Shown: positions 6,785 through 15,280, counted from the first letter of the stretch. The stretch: 28,604 bases of DNA from UBA940 sp031548515 (GCA_031548515.1 JAVBRB010000018.1:1-28604); one strand, 5' to 3'. The notes: generated by a model not told the origin, from the sequence alone. Made by a program: numbers and translations.

Positions 6785-8077
6785 ATGGAAGATTTCAAAC
6801 CAACGGAATACACCCTTGAATGTGTGGCGACCGGACGGCGTTTCGAGGACACGGGCTGGATGCTCGAAGACCGCATGTGCAGTTCGCCCTCGCTGGTGCG
6901 TGCCATCTACGCCAAGAAACAGCTTGAGGTCAAAGACGACGATCACGGCCTGTATAAGTTCCACGACTGGCTACCCATCCGCCGCACGCTGAAAGGTTCG
7001 GCCGCTCCCGTCACCTACAAGAGCAAGGGTCTGGCGAAGGAACTCGGCCTGAAGAACCTCTGGATCACTTTCAGCGGCTGGAATCCAAAGAAAAAAGCCA
7101 AAATGTCGACCTGTTCGTTCAAGGAGACCGAGGCCTATTCGGTGTGCGCGCGCATGAAGGACGGCGAGGAACGCATACTCGTAGTCGCATCGGCCGGCAA
7201 CACTGGCCGCGCCTTTGCCAAAGTCTGCTCCGACAACAATATACCGCTTTTGCTTTCCGTGCCGGCCGACAACCTCGACGCGCTGTGGTTCGAGAAGCCT
7301 CTAAACGGCTGCGTCAAGCTTATCGCGACGGAAAAGGGGAGCGACTATTTCGACGCCATCCACCTGAGCAACCTTGCGCTGAAATCCAGGCGTTTCTTCG
7401 CTGAAGGGGGCGCAAAGAACGTCGCACGGCGCGACGGCATGGGCACCACGATGCTCTCGGCCGTCACGACAATAGGGGAGATACCCGACTACTATTTTCA
7501 GGCAGTAGGAAGCGGAACCGGTGCGATCGCCGCCTGGGAAGCCAACCTGCGCTTTATCGAAGACGGACAATACGGCAATAAGAAGTGCCGCCTGATGGTG
7601 TCGCAGAACGCCCCGTTCGTGCCGATGTACGACGCCTGGAGGGTCGATTCGCGCGTGATGCTGCCATACGAGGACCACCACGCGCGCCGCGACGCCGAGA
7701 TAATAGACGCAAAAGTGCTGTCGAACCGTCGTCCGCCATACGGGCTTGCGGGGGGACTGTACGACGCGCTGAAAGATACCGGCGGCGATGTTCTGGTCGT
7801 AACGAATGCCCAGGCGCGCAAGGCCGCAGCGCTGTTCCTCGACACCGAAGGCATCGACATCCACCCTGCCGCTGCGGTCGCCACTGCATCGCTCATAAAA
7901 GCGGTCGCCGACGGCAAAGTAGAAAAGGATAAGATCGTGATGCTTAACATCACGGGCGGGGGAGAGCAGCTTTTCAAAACCGGCAAGGAACTATGGTATC
8001 TAAAGCCGTCGCACATTTTCGCCACCAGCGCGACGCCAGAAGAGGTGGTCGAAAATGTCGAAAGCCTATTTTCATAA
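6785..8077 (+). CDS. Cysteate synthase (threonine-synthase-like PLP enzyme)
   Basis: The enzyme converts O-phosphoserine and sulfite to L-cysteate. In methanogens this feeds coenzyme M; in Alistipes-like bacteria cysteate is the head-group precursor of capnine sulfonolipids (established for the group, inferred here). The 430-residue protein follows the methanosarcinal cysteate synthase pattern as I recall it: FHDWLP, PVTYKSKGLAKELGL, TCSFKE with the PLP lysine at residue 113, VVASAGNTGRAFA, YFQAVGSGTG, NAPFVPMYDAW and NITGGGE. The Cys before SFKE and the whole N-terminal part separate it from ordinary threonine synthases. It has its own promoter with an embedded palindrome and overlaps or nearly abuts the following membrane-protein gene. 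An uncharacterised threonine-synthase paralogue is the alternative, but the pattern match is close. Confidence 0.87.
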   Translation: MEDFKPTEYTLECVATGRRFEDTGWMLEDRMCSSPSLVRAIYAKKQLEVKDDDHGLYKFHDWLPIRRTLKGSAAPVTYKSKGLAKELGLKNLWITFSGWNPKKKAKMSTCSFKETEAYSVCARMKDGEERILVVASAGNTGRAFAKVCSDNNIPLLLSVPADNLDALWFEKPLNGCVKLIATEKGSDYFDAIHLSNLALKSRRFFAEGGAKNVARRDGMGTTMLSAVTTIGEIPDYYFQAVGSGTGAIAAWEANLRFIEDGQYGNKKCRLMVSQNAPFVPMYDAWRVDSRVMLPYEDHHARRDAEIIDAKVLSNRRPPYGLAGGLYDALKDTGGDVLVVTNAQARKAAALFLDTEGIDIHPAAAVATASLIKAVADGKVEKDKIVMLNITGGGEQLFKTGKELWYLKPSHIFATSATPEEVVENVESLFS

Positions 8078-9002
8078 CCGCTACAACGACAAACCGGGGA
8101 GCCTCGGAAAAGGCTACGCAACTTACGGCATGGGAAAAATCAAAAAATCGCGCACCCTAAGTTTTCTGATAATACTGGGAATATATATCGTTGCGGCGGC
8201 CGTAGGGATTGCGGTCTTCGCCCTGCTGCCGCAACACCACGACATAGTACGTCTGTTCATTGCCGACGTCGCCGCCACCGTGGTCGTGTGGATATTCAGT
8301 ATGGCGCTGAAAAACGCCTCGGTATACGACCCATACTGGAGCGTCGCGCCGGTGGTCATACTGACCCTGATGGCGTTCCGCTACCAGGCATTCGATGTTC
8401 CTTCGTTGCTTGTGCTGGCAGGTGTATGGGTATGGGGAGTGCGGCTCACTGTAAACTGGGCCTGTACTTTCGAAAATCTGACCATGCAGGACTGGCGTTA
8501 CACGAAATATCAGACGTGGTCTAAAGGGTGGTGGCCCGCGGTGAATTTCTTCGGGATACACTTCATGCCGACGCTCGTGGTGTTCCTGACCATGATCCCG
8601 GCGTTCCGGCTGATGGCCATGCACGCCAATGCAAACATGTTCACATGGCTCGCTTTCGCGCTTATGATCGCCGCGGCAGCCCTGCAGTTCTTTGCGGACA
8701 GGCAGGCCCACAGTTTCAGGCGGCTCAATCCGGGAAAGGTGTGCGATACGGGGTTGTGGAAATATTCGCGCCATCCGAACTATCTGGGCGAGGTGGCCAT
8801 GTGGTGGGGCGTTTACTTCGCCCTGCTGTCGGTTGCGCCCGCGGAGTGGCTCGCGGGTATTGGGGCGCTGGCGAACACCGGCCTGTTCGTTTTCATCAGC
8901 ATTCCGCTGATGGAGAAGCGGCAGCTGGAACGGAAACCTGATTACGCGGCCTACGCCGCGCGGACAAGCATGCTGTTGCCGTGGCCTCCGCGGTCGAAAT
9001 GA
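8055..9002 (+). CDS. DUF1295 / steroid 5-alpha-reductase-like membrane protein
   Basis: This is an integral membrane protein of up to 315 residues with about six or seven hydrophobic segments. Its C-terminal signature, DTGLWKYSRHPNYLGE followed by a membrane helix and PLMEKRQLERKPDYAAY, is typical of DUF1295 and related steroid 5-alpha-reductase or isoprenylcysteine-methyltransferase folds, which act on lipid-like substrates in the membrane. The exact reaction is unknown. ATG 8055 overlaps the cysteate synthase gene by 23 nt; an alternative ATG at 8130 (MGKIKKSRTL) would remove 25 residues. The extra stretch has normal codon use for this genome, so the longer form is kept with moderate confidence. 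Co-transcription with cysteate synthase suggests, but does not prove, a role in sulfonolipid metabolism. Confidence 0.8.
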   Translation: MSKAYFHNRYNDKPGSLGKGYATYGMGKIKKSRTLSFLIILGIYIVAAAVGIAVFALLPQHHDIVRLFIADVAATVVVWIFSMALKNASVYDPYWSVAPVVILTLMAFRYQAFDVPSLLVLAGVWVWGVRLTVNWACTFENLTMQDWRYTKYQTWSKGWWPAVNFFGIHFMPTLVVFLTMIPAFRLMAMHANANMFTWLAFALMIAAAALQFFADRQAHSFRRLNPGKVCDTGLWKYSRHPNYLGEVAMWWGVYFALLSVAPAEWLAGIGALANTGLFVFISIPLMEKRQLERKPDYAAYAARTSMLLPWPPRSK

Positions 9003-9047
9003 CACAAAGCCTACATCATTACGGTCGTAAAAACAGTTTCAAAAAGC

Positions 9048-9069
9048 CCGCAAAATTTGCGGTTTTTTT
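9048..9069 (+). terminator. Intrinsic terminator after the cysteate synthase operon
   Basis: CCGC (9048-9051) and GCGG (9059-9062) flank AAAATTT, and the two arms extend as CCGCAAA/TTTGCGG. Seven T residues (9063-9069) follow directly. It lies about 45 nt after the membrane-protein stop codon. Confidence 0.8.
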
Positions 9070-9099
9070 GTTTTTTCATGATAATAATTAAGAAAATAG

Positions 9100-9157
9100 T
9101 TGTATAACTAAAATATTAGTTTTATACTTGCATTATGATTAACTAACGATTTAGTTA
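9100..9157 (+). promoter_or_regulatory. blaI promoter with two matching operators
   Basis: TTG (9100-9102) and TATACTTG (9123-9130), 20 bp apart, form a Bacteroidota-type promoter with one mismatch in the -7 box. Two inverted repeats share the form AACTAA-N4-TTAGTT. The first (9106-9121) sits between the promoter boxes. The second (9140-9157, arms extended to TAACTAA/TTAGTTA) covers the transcribed start region. Their centres are 35 bp apart. BlaI/MecI proteins bind such dyads as dimers and commonly repress their own genes, so this is the likely autoregulatory site. Confidence 0.75.
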
Positions 9158-9175
9158 CAAAGTGGCGATAACGAA

Positions 9176-9589
9176 ATGAAAAACAACGGTATGACTGTAA
9201 AAACCACAAAAAAACGCCCGCAGGAACTGACGCGGGCCGAACTCGAGATCATGCAGATCCTGTGGCGGAAGGGCAGGGCGCTCGTACATGACATCCTCGA
9301 TGAAATGCCTGAACCAAAGCCCGCCTACAACACCGTTTCAACGATAGTACGCATACTCGAAAAGAAAGGTTTCGCAGGACACACCGCATATGGGAAGACG
9401 CACGAATACCATCCGCTCGTGGGACGCGAAGAGTACACCGAAAACTATATGAACAGCGTGCTGGGCAATTTTTTCGACGGCTCGCTGGTGCAGATGGTAT
9501 CGTTCTTTACCCGGCGCGACAACGTTTCCACAGAAGAATTCGACCGGATAATCGGGATGCTCGAACAGGTAAAGGGTCAAGAAAAATGA
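9176..9589 (+). CDS. BlaI/MecI-family transcriptional repressor
   Basis: This is a 137-residue winged-helix repressor of the Penicillinase_R family. The N-terminal domain includes LTRAELEIMQILW and the recognition region PAYNTVSTIVRILEKKGF, both family hallmarks, followed by the wing HTAYGKTHEYHPLV. The C-terminal part is the dimerisation helix region. Such repressors are inactivated by cleavage when the paired BlaR1 metalloprotease senses its signal. ATG 9176 gives a short polar leader; ATG 9191 (MTVKTTKK) is possible. Two identical-type operators lie just upstream. The stop overlaps the start of a 32-codon frame (ATGA), and the M56 protease gene follows. No beta-lactamase gene is nearby, so the regulon is unknown. 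Confidence 0.93.
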   Translation: MKNNGMTVKTTKKRPQELTRAELEIMQILWRKGRALVHDILDEMPEPKPAYNTVSTIVRILEKKGFAGHTAYGKTHEYHPLVGREEYTENYMNSVLGNFFDGSLVQMVSFFTRRDNVSTEEFDRIIGMLEQVKGQEK

Positions 9590-9684
9590 AACTTGCTGTC
9601 ATCCCGACTAGTGCGATCCGGCGGCTTACTGCGGAAAAAATAGTCTATGCACAGGATGACATAAATATACTGCAATACCAATAA
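9586..9684 (+). CDS. Possible 32-aa peptide between blaI and the M56 protease
   Basis: A 32-codon frame starts with an ATG overlapping the blaI stop (ATGA at 9586-9589) and ends with TAA 4 nt before the start codon of the M56 gene. It begins MKLAVIPTSAIRRL and ends NILQYQ, with no signal peptide or recognised motif. Its position implies translational coupling from blaI to the protease gene; it may be a coupling leader rather than a functional peptide. A chance frame cannot be excluded. Confidence 0.35.
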   Translation: MKLAVIPTSAIRRLTAEKIVYAQDDINILQYQ

Positions 9685-9688
9685 GACA

Positions 9689-12049
9689 ATGAAAGGGATA
9701 CTGATATACATGCTCGGAGTGGCGGTGTGCAACGGACTGTTCGTGGCGTTCTATCGCTTGGCGATGCACCAGCGTATTTCATTTCGTATCGCCCGTGTGT
9801 TTCTTGTGGGTTCGCTCGTGGCGGCGGCCGTCATCCCGGCGTTCGACATCCCCGTATGGAGGTCCGAGCCGATAGTGCTGCACGATCTCGACCTTGCGAC
9901 CATGCCTTATGCGGCTGAGAATCCCCTCACACTAACAGGGCAGGCTGACCATTGGCAAACGGCGCTGTGGGTAGTCTATGGGCTTGGAATAGCCGCGCTG
10001 ATAAGCATAATGATATTCCAATCTGTGAAGATACGCCGCCTGAAGCGCCGGGCGGAGGTTTTCGCGGCGGGGGAGTACGAAGTCGCGGTGTCGCCGGAAG
10101 TGCGTGCGCCTTTCTCGTTTCTGTCGACCGTCTACATAGAGCAGGGAACGCCCGTCGACGAAATGAGGCAGATACTGCTGCACGAAACCAGCCATATACA
10201 CCACCGCCATTCGGTGGAAAAGATAATCATGGAAACGCTCAAGACGCTCATGTGGTTCAACCCCTTTGCGTGGATAGCGTCGCGCCTGCTGAATGAAGTG
10301 CACGAGTTCGAGGCCGACAGGGATGTCCTGCAGGGAGGTTGCACAGTCGAAGAGTACCTTCCCGTGATCTTCCGCCAGGTCTTCGGATACATTCCGGAAA
10401 TATCCACGGGACTTGGAAATTCACTAACTAAAAAACGATTTGAAATGATGACCAAAAACCTGAAACACAGAAAATACAGCTGGCTTCGTGCGGCGGGAGT
10501 GCTGCCGATAGCCGCCGGAATGCTGATGCTGTTCGGCTTCACACACCGAGCGCCCGAGATCATAATGCAGCAACCGGACGCGCAGAAAACTCCGGCTAAA
10601 GACGATGTCGTGGTCATCGGGCATAAGGAAAAACCCGAAACAACGACATCTGCAGAGAAAGATAACGTCGTGGTCGTAGGATACGGGACAAAGCCTAAAA
10701 CAACGGGGGAAATCACTGCGATTGCCGCTTCTTCCAACGGCAACATAATAATCCGGGGTGAAGGCAATCCGCCCATGTTTTGGATAAATGGTGAGAACCG
10801 CGAGATCACACCGGAAGAGTTCGGCAAACTCACCCCGGATACAATCGAATCTATTTCGGTTCTGAAAGACAACGCCTCCTATCCTGAAGAAGTACGCAAG
10901 GCGATAGGCGACCGCAAGTTCGACGGGGTTATAATAATAGAACTGAAAAAAGGAGGTTCAGATCCTGCGCCCGCCGGGGTTCAGCGCAAGATGGTAATCG
11001 TAGAAGACCAGCAGGGGAAAACGAAAAAAATCGAAGAGACGGTGACCTCATCAGGCATCACCATAAGGAAATCTGAAACCGGAACGGACACCAATATGCC
11101 GTTGATGTTTGTCGACGACAAAGAGGCGGGCGATGGAGCGCTTTCTAAAATAGACCCCGATCAGATAGAATCTTTCACTGTCCTGAAAGACTCCGCTACG
11201 GCGGTTTACGGCGAACGCGGAGCGAACGGGGTGATTCTCGTTAAGACGAAGAAAGAAGGCTCGGGTCCTGGACAAAATGCCGCCCCAGCTGCTAAAAATG
11301 ATATAATACAGTTGCCGGACTATCACGTAATTCAAAAAAATGACGGCTACTACAAGCTCCAGGATGCAAAGATCTTTTACTGGTTCGCTGATGAAAAACG
11401 CGAAATAACTAAAGATGACCTTCGCAACGAAAAATTCAGCAAAGACGTAAAGGTTAGCTATATGTCCCTTACCGACAAGACCAAGCTTGACAGTAAATAC
11501 GCTGATGCCATAGCTGCAATGGGCAAGCGTGAATTCGACGGGGTTATCGTAATAGAGTTGAAAAAAGAAGGCCTGGTGGTGATCAGAGACTTTTCGGCGA
11601 TAACGCCTAACGAGCCCTTGAAAATTATAGACGGCAGACCGGTGAGCGAAGAGGTGTTCGCAAAATTAACTCCGGACGATATAGAATCCTTTTCGGTGCT
11701 GAAAGACGCCTCCGCCACTGCACTGTACGGATCGCGCGCAGCCAACGGAGTGATTGTTGTCACAACGAAGAAAAAGGATGGCAATACTCCTTATTCGGCG
11801 GCAATAGACCTGATTAAAAAAGTAGGCGGCAATTCCGAAGCTTTGGCCCTTAAGAAACCGCGTGTGGAGCTCGCCGAAGGAAAAAGCGGCAGGACAAATG
11901 AGGCTCATATCGATCCGGACAGGTTGGAAATTATCTCTGTAATTACAGGTAAAGCCCTTGAAAAAGAGATAGAAAGGTGTAAAGAGTTAAATATACCCAC
12001 AGGAAACGCAGATATCGACGGCATTGTAATAATGAGAGTCAAAGAATAA
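9689..12049 (+). CDS. BlaR1-type M56 metalloprotease with TonB-plug-like C-terminal modules
   Basis: This is a 786-residue membrane protease expected to sense an envelope signal and relieve BlaI repression. The N-terminus has three hydrophobic segments. The cytoplasmic zinc-protease motif HETSH is at 165-169, with the downstream glutamate in EFEADRD (about 206-212), and a fourth membrane segment lies near 266-285. The remaining 500 residues are exported-type sequence made of five related modules. The first carries VVVVGYGT (about 327-334), the SusC signature, and modules two and four carry VLKD(A)SATA-YG-R-ANGVI-V-TKK plug motifs. The first and third end in FDGVI(I/V)IELKK instead. This organisation, a protease fused to several receptor-plug mimics, goes beyond classical BlaR1, which ends in a penicillin-binding domain. 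No lactam sensor domain is visible. Confidence 0.9.
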   Translation: MKGILIYMLGVAVCNGLFVAFYRLAMHQRISFRIARVFLVGSLVAAAVIPAFDIPVWRSEPIVLHDLDLATMPYAAENPLTLTGQADHWQTALWVVYGLGIAALISIMIFQSVKIRRLKRRAEVFAAGEYEVAVSPEVRAPFSFLSTVYIEQGTPVDEMRQILLHETSHIHHRHSVEKIIMETLKTLMWFNPFAWIASRLLNEVHEFEADRDVLQGGCTVEEYLPVIFRQVFGYIPEISTGLGNSLTKKRFEMMTKNLKHRKYSWLRAAGVLPIAAGMLMLFGFTHRAPEIIMQQPDAQKTPAKDDVVVIGHKEKPETTTSAEKDNVVVVGYGTKPKTTGEITAIAASSNGNIIIRGEGNPPMFWINGENREITPEEFGKLTPDTIESISVLKDNASYPEEVRKAIGDRKFDGVIIIELKKGGSDPAPAGVQRKMVIVEDQQGKTKKIEETVTSSGITIRKSETGTDTNMPLMFVDDKEAGDGALSKIDPDQIESFTVLKDSATAVYGERGANGVILVKTKKEGSGPGQNAAPAAKNDIIQLPDYHVIQKNDGYYKLQDAKIFYWFADEKREITKDDLRNEKFSKDVKVSYMSLTDKTKLDSKYADAIAAMGKREFDGVIVIELKKEGLVVIRDFSAITPNEPLKIIDGRPVSEEVFAKLTPDDIESFSVLKDASATALYGSRAANGVIVVTTKKKDGNTPYSAAIDLIKKVGGNSEALALKKPRVELAEGKSGRTNEAHIDPDRLEIISVITGKALEKEIERCKELNIPTGNADIDGIVIMRVKE

Positions 12050-12083
12050 ACCACCAGTTTTAATTAATCTATACAACAGCAAA

Positions 12084-12106
12084 GCCGGCCTTGTGATAAG
12101 ACCGGC
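12084..12106. terminator. Bidirectional terminator between convergent genes
   Basis: GCCGGCCTT (12084-12092) pairs with AAGACCGGC (12098-12106) across loop GTGAT with a single C-A mismatch. A-runs and T-runs lie on either side. It separates the protease gene (plus) from the M20 peptidase gene (minus), which converge here. Confidence 0.8.
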
Positions 12107-12132
12107 CTTTGCAATGTTTCACGTTTTTTCAG

Positions 12133-13500
12133 TTATTTAGTTCCGGAAAAATATTTGAAGAACAGCGGAATAGTTTCGATGCCGCTGTAGAAATTGTCCA
12201 GACCGAAACTTTCGTTGGGCGAGTGGATGGCGTCGCAGTCGAGTCCGAAGCCTATCAGCACCGACTTCACACCCAGAATATTCTCGAAGCCGCTGATAAT
12301 GGGGATACTGCCGCCCGAATAGTAGGGCAGGGGCTTCTTGCCGAAAGTCTGCTCCATCGCCCTTACCGCCGCCTGATAGGCAGGCAGATCGGTCGGGGTG
12401 ACGTAAGGCGCACCGCCGTGCAGGAATTCACACTTCACGCGGACACTTTTCGGCGCAATCTGCTCAACGTAGCGGGTGAACAATTCAGCGATCTTATGGT
12501 AGTCCTGGTTCGGGACAAGCCGCATGGATATCTTCGCCGAAGCGCGCGCCGGAATAATAGTCTTGGTACCCTCCTCGGTGTAGCCGCCCCAGATGCCGTT
12601 CACATCGAGTGTGGGACGGACTCCGGTGCGCTCCATCGTTGTGTAGCCCTCTTCGCCCTGAACGTCGCCTATATCGAGCGATTTTTTGTACCTTTCGAGG
12701 TCGAACGGCGCCTTGTTGAAGTCCGCACGCTCGGCGGGCGTCAGTTCGCGCACATCGTCGTAAAAACCCGTGATTGTTATGCGGCCTTTGTCATCTACCA
12801 ATTTTGCGATGATATCGGCCAACACGTTGGCGGGATTGGCGACAGCGCCGCCGAACAGTCCTGAATGGAGGTCGCGGTTTGGTCCCTGCACCTCTATCTG
12901 CATGTATGTCAACCCGCGCAGTCCGCAGGTGATCGAGGGGGTGTCCCAACCTAAAAGGCTGGTGTCGGAAACCAGTATGACGTCCGAACGAAGCAGGTCC
13001 TTGTAATCCTCACAGAACTTGTAGAGGCTTGCCGAACCTATCTCCTCCTCGCCTTCGAGCATGAATTTGATATTACACGGCAGGCTATCCGTCCGTACCA
13101 TCGCCTCGAAAGCCTTGATATGCATGAACAGCTGGCCCTTGTCGTCGTCGGCTCCGCGACCCCAAATGCGGTTGTCCTTGACGACAGGTTCAAAAGGCTT
13201 GATCTTCCACTCGTCAAGCGGATCGACCGGCATTACATCGTAGTGGCCGTAAACCAACACGGTAGGCTTGGCCGGATCTATGATTTTATCAGCATAGACC
13301 ACCGGATTACCGGCCGTGGGCATGACCTCGGCCCTGTCTGCGCCAGAACGCAGCAGCGAATCGCACAGCCATCCGGCGCAGCGCACCATTTCGTCCTTAT
13401 ACTCGCTTTGCGCGCTTACAGATGGTATGCGCAGCAGTTCGAACAACTCTTCGAGGAACTGCTCTCTGTTTTCTCCGATGTATTTCCGAGCCTCTTCCAT
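12133..13500 (-). CDS. M20-family dipeptidase
   Basis: This is a 455-residue zinc peptidase of the M20 dipeptidase/carnosinase branch, probably cytoplasmic, hydrolysing short peptides. The metal and catalytic signature is complete: VLVYGHYDVMP (first His and following catalytic Asp), GRGADDDKGQ (bridging Asp), EGEEEIGS (catalytic Glu pair), SDTSLLG and the late His in DAIHSPNES. The lid-domain motif RDLHSGLFGG is also present. No signal peptide is seen. The gene begins 1 nt after the stop of a small membrane-protein gene and is the last of three tightly packed minus-strand genes. Substrate cannot be told from sequence. Confidence 0.94.
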   Translation of the reverse strand: MEEARKYIGENREQFLEELFELLRIPSVSAQSEYKDEMVRCAGWLCDSLLRSGADRAEVMPTAGNPVVYADKIIDPAKPTVLVYGHYDVMPVDPLDEWKIKPFEPVVKDNRIWGRGADDDKGQLFMHIKAFEAMVRTDSLPCNIKFMLEGEEEIGSASLYKFCEDYKDLLRSDVILVSDTSLLGWDTPSITCGLRGLTYMQIEVQGPNRDLHSGLFGGAVANPANVLADIIAKLVDDKGRITITGFYDDVRELTPAERADFNKAPFDLERYKKSLDIGDVQGEEGYTTMERTGVRPTLDVNGIWGGYTEEGTKTIIPARASAKISMRLVPNQDYHKIAELFTRYVEQIAPKSVRVKCEFLHGGAPYVTPTDLPAYQAAVRAMEQTFGKKPLPYYSGGSIPIISGFENILGVKSVLIGFGLDCDAIHSPNESFGLDNFYSGIETIPLFFKYFSGTK

Positions 13501-13501
13501 G

Positions 13502-13750
13502 CTATTTGTCTTTATCCTTATTTATATTACGGATCATGGGCAATTTCAGCATTGCGTCCCTCTTTTCGGGATTTTTGCCGAAATATAACTTTATAGCCAT
13601 CCAGGCCGCCATGAACAACACGAATCCAACTATGAATATCGCCAGCAGGCGCCATGACGATGTCGCGAAACCAATCGCCGTAAAAACCGCCAGATGGATG
13701 CCCATTATCAGCCAGAACGAACCGGCTATTATCTTTCCGCCCCTGCCCAT
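13502..13750 (-). CDS. Small two-helix membrane protein (82 aa)
   Basis: The 82-residue protein has two hydrophobic segments (about 7-27 and 33-55) and a basic, polar C-terminal tail ending NKDKDK, likely facing the cytoplasm. I do not recognise a family. Its ATG immediately follows the stop of the phosphohexomutase gene (TAGATG), and the M20 peptidase gene begins 1 nt after its own stop. This packing makes co-translation likely and is the main argument that the gene is real. Codon use fits its neighbours. Confidence 0.8.
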   Translation of the reverse strand: MGRGGKIIAGSFWLIMGIHLAVFTAIGFATSSWRLLAIFIVGFVLFMAAWMAIKLYFGKNPEKRDAMLKLPMIRNINKDKDK

Positions 13751-15142
13751 CTATCCCAGTTCGGCGACCTCCTCGATCTTTTCGATTATCCTGCGGGCGA
13801 AACTGTCGGCCGATTCGCGGTCGGCGGCCTCGCTGTAGATGCGGATTATCGGCTCGGTGTTGGACTTGCGAAGATGAACCCATCCTTCGGGAAAATCAAT
13901 TTTCACGCCGTCGATATCGGTCACTCTTTCGTTTTTATAAGCCTCTTTCACTTCGCCGAGTATCCTGTCGACATCGACGGCAGGCGTAAGTTCCATCCTG
14001 TTTTTCGAGATGTAATATCCCGGATACGAAGCACGGAGTTCAGTCATGGTCTTGCCGGTCGCGGCGAGGTGCGTCAGGAACAGCGCCACTCCTGCAAGCG
14101 CGTCGCGGCCATAGTGCAGGGCAGGGTAGATAACTCCCCCGTTGCCCTCGCCGCCGATAACGGCTCCTATCTCCTTCATTTTCGTCACGACATTGACCTC
14201 TCCCACGGCCGAAGCGGCGTATTTCCCACCGTACTTCTCGGTAACGTCACGCAGGGCGCGGGTGGAACTGAGGTTCGACGCGGTATTACCCGGCGTTTTC
14301 GATAGCACATAGTCGGCCACAGCAACAAGCGTGTACTCTTCGCCGAACATCGAGCCATCCTGGCACACCAGCGCGAGGCGGTCCACGTCAGGATCGACGA
14401 CTATTCCAAGGTCTGCCTTTTCTTTCACCACCGTGGCGGATATTTCTGTCAGGTTCTCGGGAAGCGGCTCGGGGTTATGGGCGAATTCGCCTGTCGGTTG
14501 GCAGTTAATGCAGACCACCTCGCAGCCGAGTTGTTCGAGCAGTTGCGGGATAACAATGCCGCCGACCGAATTGACCGCATCTACCACCACTCGGAATTTA
14601 CGCGCACGCACCGCAGCTTCATCCACCAACAGCAGGGAAAGCACATCCGCGATATGCCGCTCCGTGAAATCGGCACTTTCGACAACCCGGCCTATATTGC
14701 CGACATCCTGATATGTAAAATCTTCCGCCTCGGCCATCCGGAGTATCTCGGCACCGTCGGCGCCGTTCAGGAATTCCCCCTTCGCGTTGAGCAGCTTCAG
14801 GGCGTTCCACTGGCGGGGATTATGACTGGCAGTGAGGATGATACCTCCATCGGCCTTGTAGTATGTGACGGCCATCTCAACGCCAGGCGTAGTGCAGAGG
14901 CCAACGTCTATCACATCGGCGCCGCAGCCCATGAGCGTTCCCTGGACGAGTTTATCGACCATTTCCCCCGACAGGCGCGCGTCGCGGCCAACGACCACCT
15001 TTATACGCCGTCCGCCTATGGCACGGCGTATGAAAGCGGCATAGGCCGAAGTAAATTTGACAACGTCTATCGGTGTGAGGTTGTCGCCGGGAGTCCCTCC
15101 GATAGTCCCGCGGATGCCGGAAATGGATTTTATAAGTGTCAT
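13751..15142 (-). CDS. glmM: Phosphoglucosamine mutase / phosphohexomutase (GlmM-like)
   Basis: This is a 463-residue alpha-D-phosphohexomutase, probably converting glucosamine-6-phosphate to the 1-phosphate for UDP-GlcNAc and cell wall synthesis. All four active-site elements are visible: the phosphoserine loop TASHNP (104-109, Ser106), the magnesium loop DPDVD (250-254), the sugar-specificity loop GEGNGG (331-336) and the C-terminal phosphate loop RKSNTEPIIRIYSEA. GEGNGG and ASHNPRQWNALKLL resemble Bacteroidota and archaeal members rather than E. coli GlmM (GEQSGH-type), so phosphomannomutase or phosphoglucomutase activity is an alternative. It heads a three-gene minus-strand operon. No clear promoter was found in the divergent region upstream. 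Confidence 0.88.
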   Translation of the reverse strand: MTLIKSISGIRGTIGGTPGDNLTPIDVVKFTSAYAAFIRRAIGGRRIKVVVGRDARLSGEMVDKLVQGTLMGCGADVIDVGLCTTPGVEMAVTYYKADGGIILTASHNPRQWNALKLLNAKGEFLNGADGAEILRMAEAEDFTYQDVGNIGRVVESADFTERHIADVLSLLLVDEAAVRARKFRVVVDAVNSVGGIVIPQLLEQLGCEVVCINCQPTGEFAHNPEPLPENLTEISATVVKEKADLGIVVDPDVDRLALVCQDGSMFGEEYTLVAVADYVLSKTPGNTASNLSSTRALRDVTEKYGGKYAASAVGEVNVVTKMKEIGAVIGGEGNGGVIYPALHYGRDALAGVALFLTHLAATGKTMTELRASYPGYYISKNRMELTPAVDVDRILGEVKEAYKNERVTDIDGVKIDFPEGWVHLRKSNTEPIIRIYSEAADRESADSFARRIIEKIEEVAELG

Positions 15143-15280
15143 TGTCGTTTTCGTTATGTGCCGTTTGGTTTATCTGTGCAAAATAGCTATTTTTATGGCA
15201 ATAATAAAAGAAAAATGCGGTTTAATTTTTGTGCGGTAACGCAAAAAGCATTAATGAACCGATCTTAAAAATTTGAACCT

